DNA of 64,000 bases from NCBI GenBank assembly GCA_030750975.1, contig JASMHC010000014.1, positions 434,001 to 498,000 on the forward strand. Reading direction: 5' to 3'. Source of the DNA: Paracoccaceae bacterium (lineage in GTDB: Bacteria > Pseudomonadota > Alphaproteobacteria > Rhodobacterales > Rhodobacteraceae). A model generated the notes under the pieces. That model ran no database searches, was not told the origin of the DNA, and saw nothing but the letters and a program-made list of their open reading frames with translations. This document shows, in pieces, positions 8,676 to 17,662 of the stretch. The first letter of the stretch is position 1; each line of letters opens with the position of its first letter. A program made the position numbers and the translations under genes.

Positions 8676-9791
8676 TTAAACCAGTTTGCGACCCTCGGAT
8701 AATGCCGCAAGCTTGGCGTAGGCAATATCCGGGTCAACCGCGCCAAATCCGGCGAAAGTCCCAAAGCCGCAATCGCTGCCCGCAATCACGCGATCTTCAC
8801 CGACGATGTCAACAAAGCGTTGAATTCGTTGGGAAACCAGCTCGGGATGTTCAACAAAGTTCGTTGTCGTATCGACCACACCAGGAACCAGAACCTTGTC
8901 GTCGGGAATGTCCGCCTTTCGGTCGCGGAACACGCTCCATTCATGACCGTGGCGCGGGTTGGAGGTTTCGAACAGGACATAGCGCGACTTGGTTGACATC
9001 AGGGTATCGAACATCTTGCTCATCGGGATATCGCAGCAATGCGGGCCTTCGTAGTTGCCCCAGCAAATATGCACCCGCACCCTGTCCTGAGGCACGTCGC
9101 TTAATGCGTGGTTCAAAGCTTCGACATGCATGTTGGCGACTTTGATGAATTCGTCATCGCTGAGGTCTGTGAACAGCATGTGACGTGACAAGGCAAGGTC
9201 GGGGCAATCCAGTTGCAGATCCAATCCGGCGGCGACAATGGTTTCGTATTCTTCCTTCATCGCATCCGCCAGAGCGGCCAGATATGCCTCGCGCGTTGGA
9301 TAGTAATCATTCTGCAAAAACAACGAGATAACCCCCGGAGAGGCGGCGTTCATAAAGCCGCGTTCGACACCATGTTCGGACATTGCGGCTTTGAGATTGT
9401 CGATGTCTTTCTGCAATTCCCCCTGTCCTTTTGACTTCACGTCACCCACACACATGGGGCGGGCATATTGGGGGGTGCCGCCGTCATCGGCGAGCCGTTT
9501 CAGAAAGCCCGGGAACATTTTCAGGTCGGCGGGGGCGTTGCGGGGGCTGTCTCCGTCAAATCCCGTATAGCGGTCTTTGACATAGGTTGCGTAGGAAATT
9601 TTCGAGGTTTCTCCGTCACTTACGATATCCACACCCGCCTCGGCCTGTTTACTGACCGTTTCGGAAACAGCCGAGGTCATGCAGGCATCAAAGGCGGCCT
9701 GGCTGTAATCAGTGCCGTTTTCACGGGCAAATATGAAATCCACCACAGCTTGCGTGCGTGGCAGTGAACCCACATGTGTTGTCAGAACCAT
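8676..9791 (-). CDS. MetE-like Zn-dependent methyl/alkyl transferase, last gene of the island
   Basis: A 371-residue protein of the C-terminal domain family of cobalamin-independent methionine synthase (Meth_synt_2). The ATG at 9791 has GGGAGAG upstream and starts VLTTHVGSLPRTQ; the earlier ATG at 9815 has no ribosome-binding site. Zn ligands are visible as His241 and Cys243 (HICWGN) and Cys341 (GSDCGFG). Stand-alone members include epoxyalkane:coenzyme M transferases and poorly defined catabolic enzymes, so it need not make methionine. It closes the minus-strand operon, 67 bp after the RraA-like gene, which argues for a catabolic thiol or methyl transfer role. Confidence 0.75.
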   Translation of the reverse strand: MVLTTHVGSLPRTQAVVDFIFARENGTDYSQAAFDACMTSAVSETVSKQAEAGVDIVSDGETSKISYATYVKDRYTGFDGDSPRNAPADLKMFPGFLKRLADDGGTPQYARPMCVGDVKSKGQGELQKDIDNLKAAMSEHGVERGFMNAASPGVISLFLQNDYYPTREAYLAALADAMKEEYETIVAAGLDLQLDCPDLALSRHMLFTDLSDDEFIKVANMHVEALNHALSDVPQDRVRVHICWGNYEGPHCCDIPMSKMFDTLMSTKSRYVLFETSNPRHGHEWSVFRDRKADIPDDKVLVPGVVDTTTNFVEHPELVSQRIQRFVDIVGEDRVIAGSDCGFGTFAGFGAVDPDIAYAKLAALSEGRKLV

Positions 9792-9858
9792 TTCGTCTCT
9801 CCCGTTTGATGACATTTGTAAATTTTGTACATTGAAACGCTACAAAAGCGTCCCCGGT

Positions 9859-10569
9859 TTAAGTTCGGGCCTTTTCAAAGGCGGCCCAGGCCTTTTCCAG
9901 CGCCGCGAAATCGAAGCCGTCACTTCGTGCCGGCCCGATGATCAGGGCCTCGGTTTCGACCAGCTTGGTGATGGCCGCTTTCAGGTTCGGAATGACCTCG
10001 GGTGGAACCACGAGTGCCCCGTGCAGATCTGCGTGGACAAGATCTCCGTCCAGAACGTCCATGCCGAAGATATGCACCGGCGTGGCAATTTCGCGGACAT
10101 GCACAAAGGCGTGGCTGGGACCGATCGCGCCTGCCAATACCGGAAAGCCGGGTTCCATGTCGCCAAGATCGCGCATCACCCCATTCGTCACGGCCCCGCG
10201 CAAACCGAGACCTTTGTGAACAGCCGTGTGAACGCCGCCCCACCATGCGCTGACCGCATTCTCACCGTCCATGTCTTCGACGACGGCCAGTGTTGGCCCA
10301 TCGCCTGATGCCATGTGACGGAAATAATCCATGCGCCGCGCGCGTATCACCTCGGCCGGATCGCTCGGAGCTTCGCGACCGGCGATTTTTGCCGTGCGGG
10401 CGAACCCGATCATCGGGGCGGCTTGCGGATCGGATGCAAGCATCGTGCGTTTGGTATAGTTGCTGAAGCCCCGTTTGCCCTGGGCGACCTCGATGGCGTT
10501 ACACACGGTCGGGGTATCAACAGAGACCATCAGGTCCAGCAAGCCGTCAGGCAGGATCAGTTCAGCCAT
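9859..10569 (-). CDS. RraA-family protein (possible pyruvate aldolase/decarboxylase)
   Basis: A 236-residue member of the RraA fold. Family signs are the loop GLRGAVTNGVMRDLGDM and the metal-binding segment GDLVHADLHGALVVPPE. Family members include class II aldolases (4-hydroxy-4-methyl-2-oxoglutarate and 4-carboxy-4-hydroxy-2-oxoadipate aldolases), oxaloacetate decarboxylases and the RNase E inhibitor RraA. The catabolic context and the NGVMRDL motif favour the aldolase/decarboxylase side, releasing pyruvate or CO2 from a ring-cleavage product. Its start overlaps the end of the hydrolase gene by 13 bp, indicating translational coupling. Confidence 0.78.
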   Translation of the reverse strand: MAELILPDGLLDLMVSVDTPTVCNAIEVAQGKRGFSNYTKRTMLASDPQAAPMIGFARTAKIAGREAPSDPAEVIRARRMDYFRHMASGDGPTLAVVEDMDGENAVSAWWGGVHTAVHKGLGLRGAVTNGVMRDLGDMEPGFPVLAGAIGPSHAFVHVREIATPVHIFGMDVLDGDLVHADLHGALVVPPEVIPNLKAAITKLVETEALIIGPARSDGFDFAALEKAWAAFEKART

Positions 10570-11249
10570 GCATCAAGTGCCTTGTTAGTTTGGTTTGGTT
10601 TTTCGAGGACGGGCAAATGCCCCGCCCCTTCGATTATGACCAGCGACGATTCCGGGACAAGCCCGTGCATCAGCTCATGCCGTTCAACAGGACATGGGAT
10701 ATCATCGCGGCCACAAAGGATCAGAGTTGGCACCTTTATGGCCTTGAGCGTCTCTTGCTGGTCGGGACGTGTGGCCAAGGCCCGTGACTGGGAGATGAAA
10801 ACCCCGGCCCCAAGGGTCAATGCCATCGTCATGCACAGATCGAGAATGCGGGGCTTGTCGAGACCATCAACCAGATAGTTCGGCTTCATCTCGTCGCGCA
10901 TCACCTTTTCAAGACCGCCTTCGCTAACAGCGTCGATCTGAGGCAGACGATTGCGTGCGACTTGGGGCAGCTCGGCGCGGGGGTTCGTGTCGAGTAGCGC
11001 AAGCCGTGACACCCGGTCAGGGGCCTGACGGATCACCTCCATCGCGACGATACCACCCATGGAAAGCCCCGCCAGGGAAAAAACCGGCGGGGCGTTGTTC
11101 AGGATGTCTTTTGCCAGTTGCACGACCGTATCGGCGCCGGTCAATGGCATCACCATGACCGGTCGCTCGGCCGAAAATGACGCGATTTGCGGCGCAAACA
11201 ACCGCCCGTCGCACATCATCCCCGGCAAAAGGACAAGAGGCTCTTTCAC
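10557..11249 (-). CDS. Alpha/beta hydrolase
   Basis: A 230-residue serine hydrolase. The oxyanion strand LVLLPGMMCDGRLF, the nucleophile elbow GLSMGG (Ser63), an Asp in LILCGRDD and the His in IEGAGHLPVLE form the usual triad. No signal peptide is seen, so it is cytoplasmic. It resembles enol-lactone hydrolases and carboxylesterases of catabolic operons, but the substrate is not determined. The gene starts one base after the cupin stop and overlaps the RraA-like gene by 13 bp. Confidence 0.8.
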   Translation of the reverse strand: MKEPLVLLPGMMCDGRLFAPQIASFSAERPVMVMPLTGADTVVQLAKDILNNAPPVFSLAGLSMGGIVAMEVIRQAPDRVSRLALLDTNPRAELPQVARNRLPQIDAVSEGGLEKVMRDEMKPNYLVDGLDKPRILDLCMTMALTLGAGVFISQSRALATRPDQQETLKAIKVPTLILCGRDDIPCPVERHELMHGLVPESSLVIIEGAGHLPVLEKPNQTNKALDAWLN

Positions 11250-11250
11250 C

Positions 11251-12216
11251 TTAGCCCTGCCAGGTCAGACCTGCCGGATCGCCGGTGCCGGTAATCTGAT
11301 AGATCGCCGCCTCGCCGGTCATCGACGGAAGGACGGTATGGCCAAGGTTTTCCGGCACCGACATGGTATCGCCCGGTGCCAGCGTTGCCGAGCCACCATC
11401 CCAAGTGACGTTCCAGTGGCCTTTGACCGGCATCAGGACCGAGGGGCGGTCGTGGGCTTGTTTGGTGTCATGGGCGCTGGCACGGGTCATGAAGTTGACC
11501 TCGAACCCCGGTTTGTCTTTCAGCACACCGGTTTCGCCGATCACCTGAATGGGGGTCTTGTCGGCGAAAGCCACCAGATCCCAGTAGCGGGCAACGAAAT
11601 TCGGGATGACCTGACGAGTGGTTGGTTCACCACGCTTGGCCAGTTCGTCATCCGACATCAGCGGCATCGGGGCCACGCCTTCGGGCAGGCGTTCCTGGTT
11701 CTTGGTGTCATAAAGCTTGCCCGTTTCCGCCAGAACAAGCCCGTGGTCTTGTGCATCCTCGATCACCTGTGGTGCCCACATGACGCCACCGCCGGCATCA
11801 TCACCACCGAGGATGGCCATGATCATGCCGTAGTCTGTGCCGATGTTTTCAAAGCCGCGAAAGACGCCAGTGGGGATGTTAAAGATATCGCCCGGCTCCA
11901 TGACAACTTCGCCCGCGTCGCCCCAGCGGCCCCAGAAGAAGCGCCATTTGCCCGAGAGAACAAAGAAGGCTTCTGCCGTGCGGTGGTCATGCAGCGAGTT
12001 GCGGCATTTGGGTGGCTGGCCTGCTGCACCGATATTAAAGCCGTGTGGGGTGGTGATGTGGACGTGCTGGTCGGGGCTTTCCGAGACGCCGCCGCCGATG
12101 ATGGTGAAGTTTTCCTTTTGATCGCTGCCCGGTGTGTGGGCATCAATAAAGGCGGTTTTGCAGGGTTGCAGATCGCCGTAGCGGACGATGCGGGCTTCCA
12201 TTTCCTGGGGGGTCAT
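11251..12216 (-). CDS. Bicupin protein, gentisate dioxygenase-like
   Basis: A 321-residue two-domain cupin. The first cupin has the metal-binding pattern HDHRTAEAFFVLSGKWRFFWG with GDIFNIPTGVFRGFEN. The second (residues about 230-310) has SVLMPVKGHWNVTWDGG and GDTMSVPENLGHTVLP, with fewer possible ligands. Two-cupin architecture and this length are shared with gentisate 1,2-dioxygenase, but that assignment needs a demonstrated Fe site, and the family also holds isomerases. In this operon it could open a ring or isomerise an intermediate. It starts 40-odd bases after a possible small gene. Confidence 0.7.
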   Translation of the reverse strand: MTPQEMEARIVRYGDLQPCKTAFIDAHTPGSDQKENFTIIGGGVSESPDQHVHITTPHGFNIGAAGQPPKCRNSLHDHRTAEAFFVLSGKWRFFWGRWGDAGEVVMEPGDIFNIPTGVFRGFENIGTDYGMIMAILGGDDAGGGVMWAPQVIEDAQDHGLVLAETGKLYDTKNQERLPEGVAPMPLMSDDELAKRGEPTTRQVIPNFVARYWDLVAFADKTPIQVIGETGVLKDKPGFEVNFMTRASAHDTKQAHDRPSVLMPVKGHWNVTWDGGSATLAPGDTMSVPENLGHTVLPSMTGEAAIYQITGTGDPAGLTWQG

Positions 12217-12254
12217 TATCTTAATCCTTTGTCAATTTTCGGGGTTTTCCGAGG

Positions 12255-12392
12255 TCAGCCCGTGCCCCCCGGCGGATGCGGATTAAGCCGTTTGGCCCGA
12301 AGTGCGGCGCGATGCATGTGGAAACGGCAAATGCTTTGCCGTCCGTCCAAACGATATGCGCCGCAGTCGATCATTTGTTCTTCTAGTCCCAT
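12255..12392 (-). CDS. Possible 45-residue protein inside the catabolic operon
   Basis: The 239-bp gap between the SnoaL-like and cupin genes holds an open frame starting MGLEEQMIDCGAYRLDGR and ending PHPPGGTG. GAGGCG lies about 8 bases upstream of the ATG. It has no membrane segment and no match to a family I know. The same gap is otherwise empty, which is unusual in an operon where most genes overlap. It could be a real small protein or the remnant of a longer gene. Confidence 0.3.
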   Translation of the reverse strand: MGLEEQMIDCGAYRLDGRQSICRFHMHRAALRAKRLNPHPPGGTG

Positions 12393-12455
12393 AGTCTGCG
12401 CCTCAAGCCTTTCAGGGGCCGCCGGCGCGATAAGGCCCACGAGGGCCGAAAAGCG

Positions 12456-13445
12456 TCAGCCGGTTTGCAGCAGGATCTGTTTCCAGACCGAGGTTTCGTC
12501 AAACAGGGTCCATTCGCGGCGAAGCCTGACATCACCGCCGATCAAGGCACCGAATTCGGCCTGGGTGATGCCCAGCACGAACACCTCTTTACCGGTCGGT
12601 GTTCCGAACGATCCCCAGCCGTCATGTTTGCCGTGAAGCGTCCAGCGTATGGCCGCCCGGGGCGGCATATTGGGATCGTCACGTCCGATGACATGCTGTA
12701 CTTTGAATTCGGCATTCGGAAAGCTGGCCCGCAGGCCCATCCAGAATTCATCCGCACCGTCAAACGACAGGGTTTCCACGCCACCCGGATAGCACAGGTT
12801 TGCAGCGCGGTCGTATTCTTTCGGGATTACCGTGAAGTCTGCGTTCATCATGCGGGTGATGATATCCGCCAGCCGCTGCCCCCATTCATTGTCGTTGCCC
12901 GTGCCCTTGTAGGGGCCTGCAACCTCATTGGCGGGGGTGTAGGGGGGCACGCAATTCTCTGGCCCGCCTTCGCGTTCAATCAGATCGCGGGCATAGTCCT
13001 TCGGGTCCCAACCCAGCTGCCGGACAATGGCGCCCTGATCCCGGATCAGCCATTCGTCGTTGATCTGATTGTTGATCGCGTGGCAGTCGGCCAGGATGCG
13101 GTAATGCAGTTTCTTGCCGGTTGGTTCGCCATAGATGCCAGGCTTGGCGTGGGTCGCGGTTGAGTGCAGGCGGTGCGAAGACAGCATCCCCGCGTCCGGG
13201 GTGCCTGACCAGATCACGTCTTCGCCAAAAAGCGTCCGGTCGGGAAACTCGGCCAATGTTGCCATTGTCGCGGCGATGACCCCCTGATTGCCTACCACAA
13301 CCGATGCCGGCGAGCGGACAACGATATCCGGCGCATAATAATCATGCAGCGTCGAGATCCCGCGATCTTCCCAGATCTCTTTGGTGATCCCTATGATGTA
13401 ATCGGGAAAATCCGTGAATTTCGGGTCAAATCCCTGCATATTCAT
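12456..13445 (-). CDS. Tandem NTF2/SnoaL-like protein
   Basis: A 329-residue protein with two SnoaL/NTF2-like halves. The first runs from about residue 10 to 145 (KEIWEDRGISTLHDYYAPDIVVRSPAS) and the second from about 190 to 325 (MNADFTVIPKEYDRAANLCYPGG, WGSFGTPTGKEVFVLGITQAEF). SnoaL-like folds carry out ring closure, isomerisation, hydrolysis or dehydration in a hydrophobic pocket. It is the most divergent of four such proteins in the island and lacks the F/W-rich ending of the others. Its ATG overlaps the stop of the LacI regulator gene by 4 bp. Confidence 0.7.
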   Translation of the reverse strand: MNMQGFDPKFTDFPDYIIGITKEIWEDRGISTLHDYYAPDIVVRSPASVVVGNQGVIAATMATLAEFPDRTLFGEDVIWSGTPDAGMLSSHRLHSTATHAKPGIYGEPTGKKLHYRILADCHAINNQINDEWLIRDQGAIVRQLGWDPKDYARDLIEREGGPENCVPPYTPANEVAGPYKGTGNDNEWGQRLADIITRMMNADFTVIPKEYDRAANLCYPGGVETLSFDGADEFWMGLRASFPNAEFKVQHVIGRDDPNMPPRAAIRWTLHGKHDGWGSFGTPTGKEVFVLGITQAEFGALIGGDVRLRREWTLFDETSVWKQILLQTG

Positions 13446-14455
13446 TGTTCCTTTGGATTGCGGGCCGATCCTCGAACGATCAGAGGCCCATCGATTTCAA
13501 TGCGTTTGGGTTCAGTATTCTTGTCGTTTATCTTGCTCAGCAGGATATCGACTGTCTCGGCCACCATCCGGTTGGCGGGTTGGCGGACAGTGGTCAGATT
13601 GTAGGCCGGCCAAGCCGATGTCGGTACGTCATCATAGCCCACGACCGAGACGTCCTCGGGCACTTTGAGGTTCAGCTCGTATCGCAGCGTGTCCATCACG
13701 GCCATCGCCATGTGGTCATTGGCGACGAAAACCGCATCGGGCGGATTGCTGGCGAACATCCTCAAGGTCGCTTGTCGGGCATCTTCCATGGTGAACTGGC
13801 CGACTTCGCGTGCGAACAACGCCATATTTGCCGCCGCCAATCCGTCGGTGAACCCTTTTTCCCTGTCCCGCTGGGTTGACGCCCCTTCCCAACCGGCGAT
13901 GTAGCCGATTTTCTTGTGACCGCCGGCAATCAGGAACTCGGCCACCTTGCGGCCTCCGGCCAGATTGTCCGACGTAACCGCCGACATGTCCTTGTCATCC
14001 TGAGAACGGTTGAAAAGCACCATCGGCACGCCCGCGGCGTTGCATCGGTTCGACAGGTCCGAGGACAGCGCGACCGATGCGGCGATGATACCGTCAACCT
14101 GATAATCAAGGATTTCTTCGACAACCGTATCGATATTTCCAGCCGTATGCGAGGCCATGAAGACCAGAACGTGATACCCTTTTTCCTGAAGGGCATTCGA
14201 CAGCCGTTCAAGAACATCCGGATAGAACTGGTTTTCAAGATAGGCGACCACAAGACCGATCATCCGGCTTTTGCCCGACACCACCGCCCGGGCCAGAGCA
14301 TTCGGGCGATAGCCCAACTCGCGGGCCGCCTTGCGCACCTTTTCAACCGTCTTGCGTGAAGCCGAGGCCCCCGGGGTGAACACACGGCTGACCGCCGACT
14401 GGCTGACGCCAGCGCGGGCTGCAACTTCTGCCGATGTGATCTTTGCCTGTGCCAT
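13442..14455 (-). CDS. LacI-family transcriptional regulator of the island
   Basis: A 337-residue repressor. The N-terminal helix-turn-helix (ITSAEVAARAGVSQSAVSRVF) and hinge (RPNALARAVVSGKSRMIGLVV) are canonical. The periplasmic-binding-protein-like effector domain follows, ending in VVGYDDVPTSAWPAYNLTTVRQP. The gene is embedded in the operon, overlapping SDR and SnoaL-like genes by 1 and 4 bp, so it is probably autoregulated. Its likely targets are two identical 16-bp palindromic sites at 24237-24252 and 24291-24306. LacI members usually bind a sugar or related pathway intermediate as inducer. Confidence 0.93.
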   Translation of the reverse strand: MAQAKITSAEVAARAGVSQSAVSRVFTPGASASRKTVEKVRKAARELGYRPNALARAVVSGKSRMIGLVVAYLENQFYPDVLERLSNALQEKGYHVLVFMASHTAGNIDTVVEEILDYQVDGIIAASVALSSDLSNRCNAAGVPMVLFNRSQDDKDMSAVTSDNLAGGRKVAEFLIAGGHKKIGYIAGWEGASTQRDREKGFTDGLAAANMALFAREVGQFTMEDARQATLRMFASNPPDAVFVANDHMAMAVMDTLRYELNLKVPEDVSVVGYDDVPTSAWPAYNLTTVRQPANRMVAETVDILLSKINDKNTEPKRIEIDGPLIVRGSARNPKEQ

Positions 14456-15219
14456 CAGTCCGCGGTCCAGCCTCCGTCAATCATCAAGGCCGTGCCCGTG
14501 ATCAGGGCACTTGCTTCCGAGGCAAGAAACACCGCTGCCCCCATGATATCCTCGACTTCGCCAATGCGGCCAAGTTTGATTTTCTCTTCCACCCAGGCCC
14601 GGCGTTCCGGGCGGTCAAAGGTCTGCCGGGTCAGCGGGGTGACGATAAAGGTCGGGCAAATCGTGTTGACGCGAATGCCCAATGGTCCCCACTCGATCGC
14701 CATCGACTTGGTAAAGCCTTCCACCGCATGTTTCGTGGCCGCGTACACCGCGCGGTCAATGCCACCGACCTTTGCCATCTGGCTGGAGATATTGATCAAC
14801 GATCCGGCCCGCCCGGCGGCAACCAACCCTTCGGCAACGGCCTTGGTCAGGAAATAGGCCCCCTTGATATTCAGGTCAGCAACGGCGTCAAAATCTTCCT
14901 CGGTCGTCTCCAATGCCGCGCTGTGACGGGCCAGCCCGGCCGAATTGACCAGAACATCAAACGGCCCCGCCTGTCTGACCCTGTCGGCCGTGGCCGATAC
15001 ATTGGACACATCAAGTTCCAAAATATCCGTATCCCAGTTTTCCGCCGCCATGTGATCCGCGATCTCGCGCAGCTTGTCGCCCGACCGGGCGGCCAGCGTC
15101 ACCTCGGCCCCGTGTTCGGCCAGCGCGACAGCACAGGCCAGCCCGATACCCGAAGACGCTCCGGTCACAAGCGCCCGTTTGCCGCGCAGATGAAAAGACG
15201 GGGTACGAGGGAAGTGCAT
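14455..15219 (-). CDS. Short-chain dehydrogenase/reductase
   Basis: A 254-residue classical SDR. The NAD(P)-binding motif TGASSGIG is at residues 19-26, followed by NSAG. The catalytic residues are Ser in INISSQMAK and Tyr/Lys in VYAATKHAVEG. The C-terminus ITGTALMIDGGWTAD is typical. The basic residue after the second strand (AARSGD) suggests, but does not prove, NADP preference. In the island it would oxidise a secondary alcohol or reduce a ketone. Single-base overlaps with both neighbouring genes show tight coupling. Confidence 0.9.
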   Translation of the reverse strand: MHFPRTPSFHLRGKRALVTGASSGIGLACAVALAEHGAEVTLAARSGDKLREIADHMAAENWDTDILELDVSNVSATADRVRQAGPFDVLVNSAGLARHSAALETTEEDFDAVADLNIKGAYFLTKAVAEGLVAAGRAGSLINISSQMAKVGGIDRAVYAATKHAVEGFTKSMAIEWGPLGIRVNTICPTFIVTPLTRQTFDRPERRAWVEEKIKLGRIGEVEDIMGAAVFLASEASALITGTALMIDGGWTAD

Positions 15220-16274
15220 CAGATATCTCCGACCGGAAATGGAATACTGCCCTGCACACGCGCCTTGTTAAACTCGCGCATGCGGGCCAGCACATCTACG
15301 CCCAGTTGGCGGTAGGCGTCCAGAATATCCACCATAACCCAGTTTTCACGGATCAACCCGTCTTCGATCCGCCAGAAATCCAGAGATTTCATCGTGATCT
15401 TCTTGCCCGCAGGGGCGATCCCCATCCAGCCGTCATGGGTGACAGTCTGGATCATGTTCGGCCAGCCGGTCACGGCGATGTAATCGCCGTCACCAAAGAA
15501 ATGATAGATGATCTTGTGACGCTCAAACCCCCGGTCCGGCATGGCGCTCAGAAACGGGATCTGGTGCCAGTTGCGAAAGCCCGAAATCCCGCGTCCCGTG
15601 CCGATCCCGGCAGGACCGTACCAGTTCATCTTGGGATGCCAGAACCTTTCCATCTCCATCACCTCCGGCCCGCCCTGGCTGGGGTGTTTCTTGAGATGCT
15701 CGAGCATGTTGATCACATGATCACACGAGGTGTTGGACCGCGCTTCGTCCCACGGTCCGCTGACAATTCCGTCCAGCGTGGCCGGTCCGGGAATGCAAAA
15801 CTCCAACCCCAAAGAGGGCGCCATCGGCCAGGCCCTGGCCTGCATCATCAATTCGGGGATGTCCCACAGCGCCTGCACCTCGACCACCTTGCCGTCGACA
15901 AAGCGAAAAAACTCGTGAAAGCGCATATGCGCCAAATGACCCGTCGGAGGAATGTCCATCCAGGGGGCAACGAAAGTCCCGACATAATGGCCGCCACAGC
16001 CGATCCAATCATCATGATGATCCGCCGTCAGCCCGCCCATGACGATCCAGTCACGACGCTCGAGATCCGGCATGGATTGGAACAACGGCGCATAGCAGAT
16101 GTCGTAAAACTCGTCCGGTCCGGTCATGTCGCCCAGCGGGTGCGGCATGTGGATCACCGCATCCGGCGCAATCAATGCGCGCAATGCGGCCCGCACCCCT
16201 GCCGCATCAAAATTATACATCGCCGTCCGAAGGGGGGCGATCAGCTCTTTGTTTCTGGTGTGAACGTCTTTCAT
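15219..16274 (-). CDS. Tandem NTF2/SnoaL-like protein
   Basis: A 351-residue protein. The start at 16274 (MKDVHTRNKELIAPLR) excludes an upstream extension made from the repeat element. There are two SnoaL-like halves: about 10-165 (ALIAPDAVIHMPHPLGDMTGPDEFY, GTFVAPWMDIPPTGHLAHMRFHEFFRFVDGKVVE) and about 195-330 (WHPKMNWYGPAGIGTGRGISGFRNWHQIPFL, GWMGIAPAGKKITMKSLDFWRIEDGLIRENWVMVDI). The second half matches the divergent 24328-25332 protein closely in motif order. Such pairs suggest a bulky or two-ring substrate. No catalytic residue can be named with confidence. Confidence 0.78.
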   Translation of the reverse strand: MKDVHTRNKELIAPLRTAMYNFDAAGVRAALRALIAPDAVIHMPHPLGDMTGPDEFYDICYAPLFQSMPDLERRDWIVMGGLTADHHDDWIGCGGHYVGTFVAPWMDIPPTGHLAHMRFHEFFRFVDGKVVEVQALWDIPELMMQARAWPMAPSLGLEFCIPGPATLDGIVSGPWDEARSNTSCDHVINMLEHLKKHPSQGGPEVMEMERFWHPKMNWYGPAGIGTGRGISGFRNWHQIPFLSAMPDRGFERHKIIYHFFGDGDYIAVTGWPNMIQTVTHDGWMGIAPAGKKITMKSLDFWRIEDGLIRENWVMVDILDAYRQLGVDVLARMREFNKARVQGSIPFPVGDI

Positions 16275-16330
16275 TTCTTTTGTCTCAAAATATCCCGGGG
16301 TCCGGGGCAGCGCTCCGGTCCGCACCTTTC
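16275..16330. repeat. Roseobacter-type palindrome element, copy 3, inside the operon
   Basis: TTCATTTCTTTTGTCTC then AAATATCCCGGGG is followed by GGTCCGG - GGCAGCGCT - CCGGTCC. It fills the gap between the HisD-like stop (16334) and the next start (16274). It could act as an mRNA-stabilising hairpin. Confidence 0.5.
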
Positions 16331-16333
16331 ATC

Positions 16334-17662
16334 TCACTCAGCCGCTTCCCGCCGTGGCGCGCCTTCACCATAAGGCACATTGACGCCGCCATAGCGGCGC
16401 ACACGGACGTTGCATTGCTCGGCATGTCCGACAAAGCCTTCAAGCATGCACAGGCGTGAACCGTATTCACCGATCATCGTCGCCGCTTCGTCCGTCAGAA
16501 CCTTCTGGTAGGAATGCGTTTTCAGGAACTTTCCAACCCAAAGCCCGCCTGTGTACCGCCCCGCCTTCTTGGTTGGCAACGTGTGGTTGGTCCCGATCAC
16601 CTTGTCACCGTTTGACACGTTGGTGCGTGGCCCGAGGAAAAGCGCCCCGTAGCAGGTCATATTGTCAAGGAACCAGTCGTCCCGATCCGTCATCACCTGC
16701 ACATGCTCCGAGGCGATATCGTCGGCCACTTCCAGCATTTCCTCGTAAGTGTCACAAAGGATCACTTCGCCGTAGTCGGCCCAGCTGACGCTTGCAGTTG
16801 CGGCGGTCGGCAGGATTTTCAGCAGCCGGTCGATTTCCGCCAGCGTTTGCTCGGCAAGCGGTCTGGAATTGGTCACAAGAACAGCGGGCGAGTTATAGCC
16901 ATGCTCGGCCTGTCCCAGAAGATCCGTCGCGCAGAGTTCGGCATCCACGGTTTCGTCGGCGATCACCATGGTTTCGGTCGGACCGGCAAAAAGGTCGATA
17001 CCAACCCGGCCAAAAAGCTGCCGCTTGGCCTCGGCGACGAAGGCGTTTCCGGGACCGACCAGCAGGTGAACCGGGTCGATGGATTCCGTGCCGATCGCCA
17101 TGGCGCCGACGGCCTGGATGCCACCCAGAACATAGATTTCATGTGCGCCGCCCAAATGCATGGCAGCAATCACGGCCGGGTTCGGTTCGCCGTTGAACGG
17201 TGGTGTGCATGCGATGATGCGCGGCACGCCTGCGACAGACGCCGTCGCCACGGACATATGGGCCGAGGCAACCATCGGGAATTTGCCCCCCGGCACGTAG
17301 CACCCGACCGACTGCACGGGAATGTTCTTGTGGCCAAGGATCACGCCCGGAAGGGTTTCAACCTCGATATCCAGCATCGAATCCCGCTGGGCCTGCGCGA
17401 AGTTGCGCACCTGCTCTTGGGCGAATTTGATATCGGCCATGTCCTCGGGCGAGACCTTGGCGATGATCGCCTGAATCTCGTCCTCGCTCAGCCGGTAGCT
17501 GTCGCGGTCATAGCCATCAAACTTGTTTGCCAATTCACGCACAGCGGTGTCACCGCGCTGTTCGATGTCTTTCAGGGTCGCCGATACGATCGCAGCCGTC
17601 TTCGCGTCGTCCTCGGCCCGGTCGGCTTCGGGTTTTCCTCGTTTCAGATACTCAATCGCCAT
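16334..17662 (-). CDS. HisD-superfamily dehydrogenase, HpsN-like
   Basis: A 442-residue Zn/NAD enzyme of the histidinol dehydrogenase superfamily. The start at 17662 (MAIEYLKRG) has AAGGAA upstream and overlaps the preceding gene by 11 bp. Every key residue of HisD has a counterpart at nearly constant offset: Zn ligands Gln251 and His254 (GQAEHG), Asp353 ([10 protein letters not shown]), His413 (GFVGHAEQ), and the catalytic pair Glu319-His320 (SEHVQ). The run [25 protein letters not shown] resembles HpsN (sulfopropanediol 3-dehydrogenase) more than biosynthetic HisD, and no his genes are nearby. It should oxidise a primary alcohol to a carboxylate in two steps. The substrate is open. Confidence 0.85.
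   Translation of the reverse strand: MAIEYLKRGKPEADRAEDDAKTAAIVSATLKDIEQRGDTAVRELANKFDGYDRDSYRLSEDEIQAIIAKVSPEDMADIKFAQEQVRNFAQAQRDSMLDIEVETLPGVILGHKNIPVQSVGCYVPGGKFPMVASAHMSVATASVAGVPRIIACTPPFNGEPNPAVIAAMHLGGAHEIYVLGGIQAVGAMAIGTESIDPVHLLVGPGNAFVAEAKRQLFGRVGIDLFAGPTETMVIADETVDAELCATDLLGQAEHGYNSPAVLVTNSRPLAEQTLAEIDRLLKILPTAATASVSWADYGEVILCDTYEEMLEVADDIASEHVQVMTDRDDWFLDNMTCYGALFLGPRTNVSNGDKVIGTNHTLPTKKAGRYTGGLWVGKFLKTHSYQKVLTDEAATMIGEYGSRLCMLEGFVGHAEQCNVRVRRYGGVNVPYGEGAPRREAAE

Noticed and set aside
9792-9858. Internal promoter or operator (TTGTAAATTTTGTACA) before the MetE-like gene
   Set aside because: The repeat is imperfect, has no copy elsewhere and does not resemble the island operators.
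11059-12636. Long plus-strand open frame (525 codons) opposite the cupin and hydrolase genes
   Set aside because: It lies antisense to several well-supported minus-strand genes, shows no family pattern, and arises from high GC at third positions.
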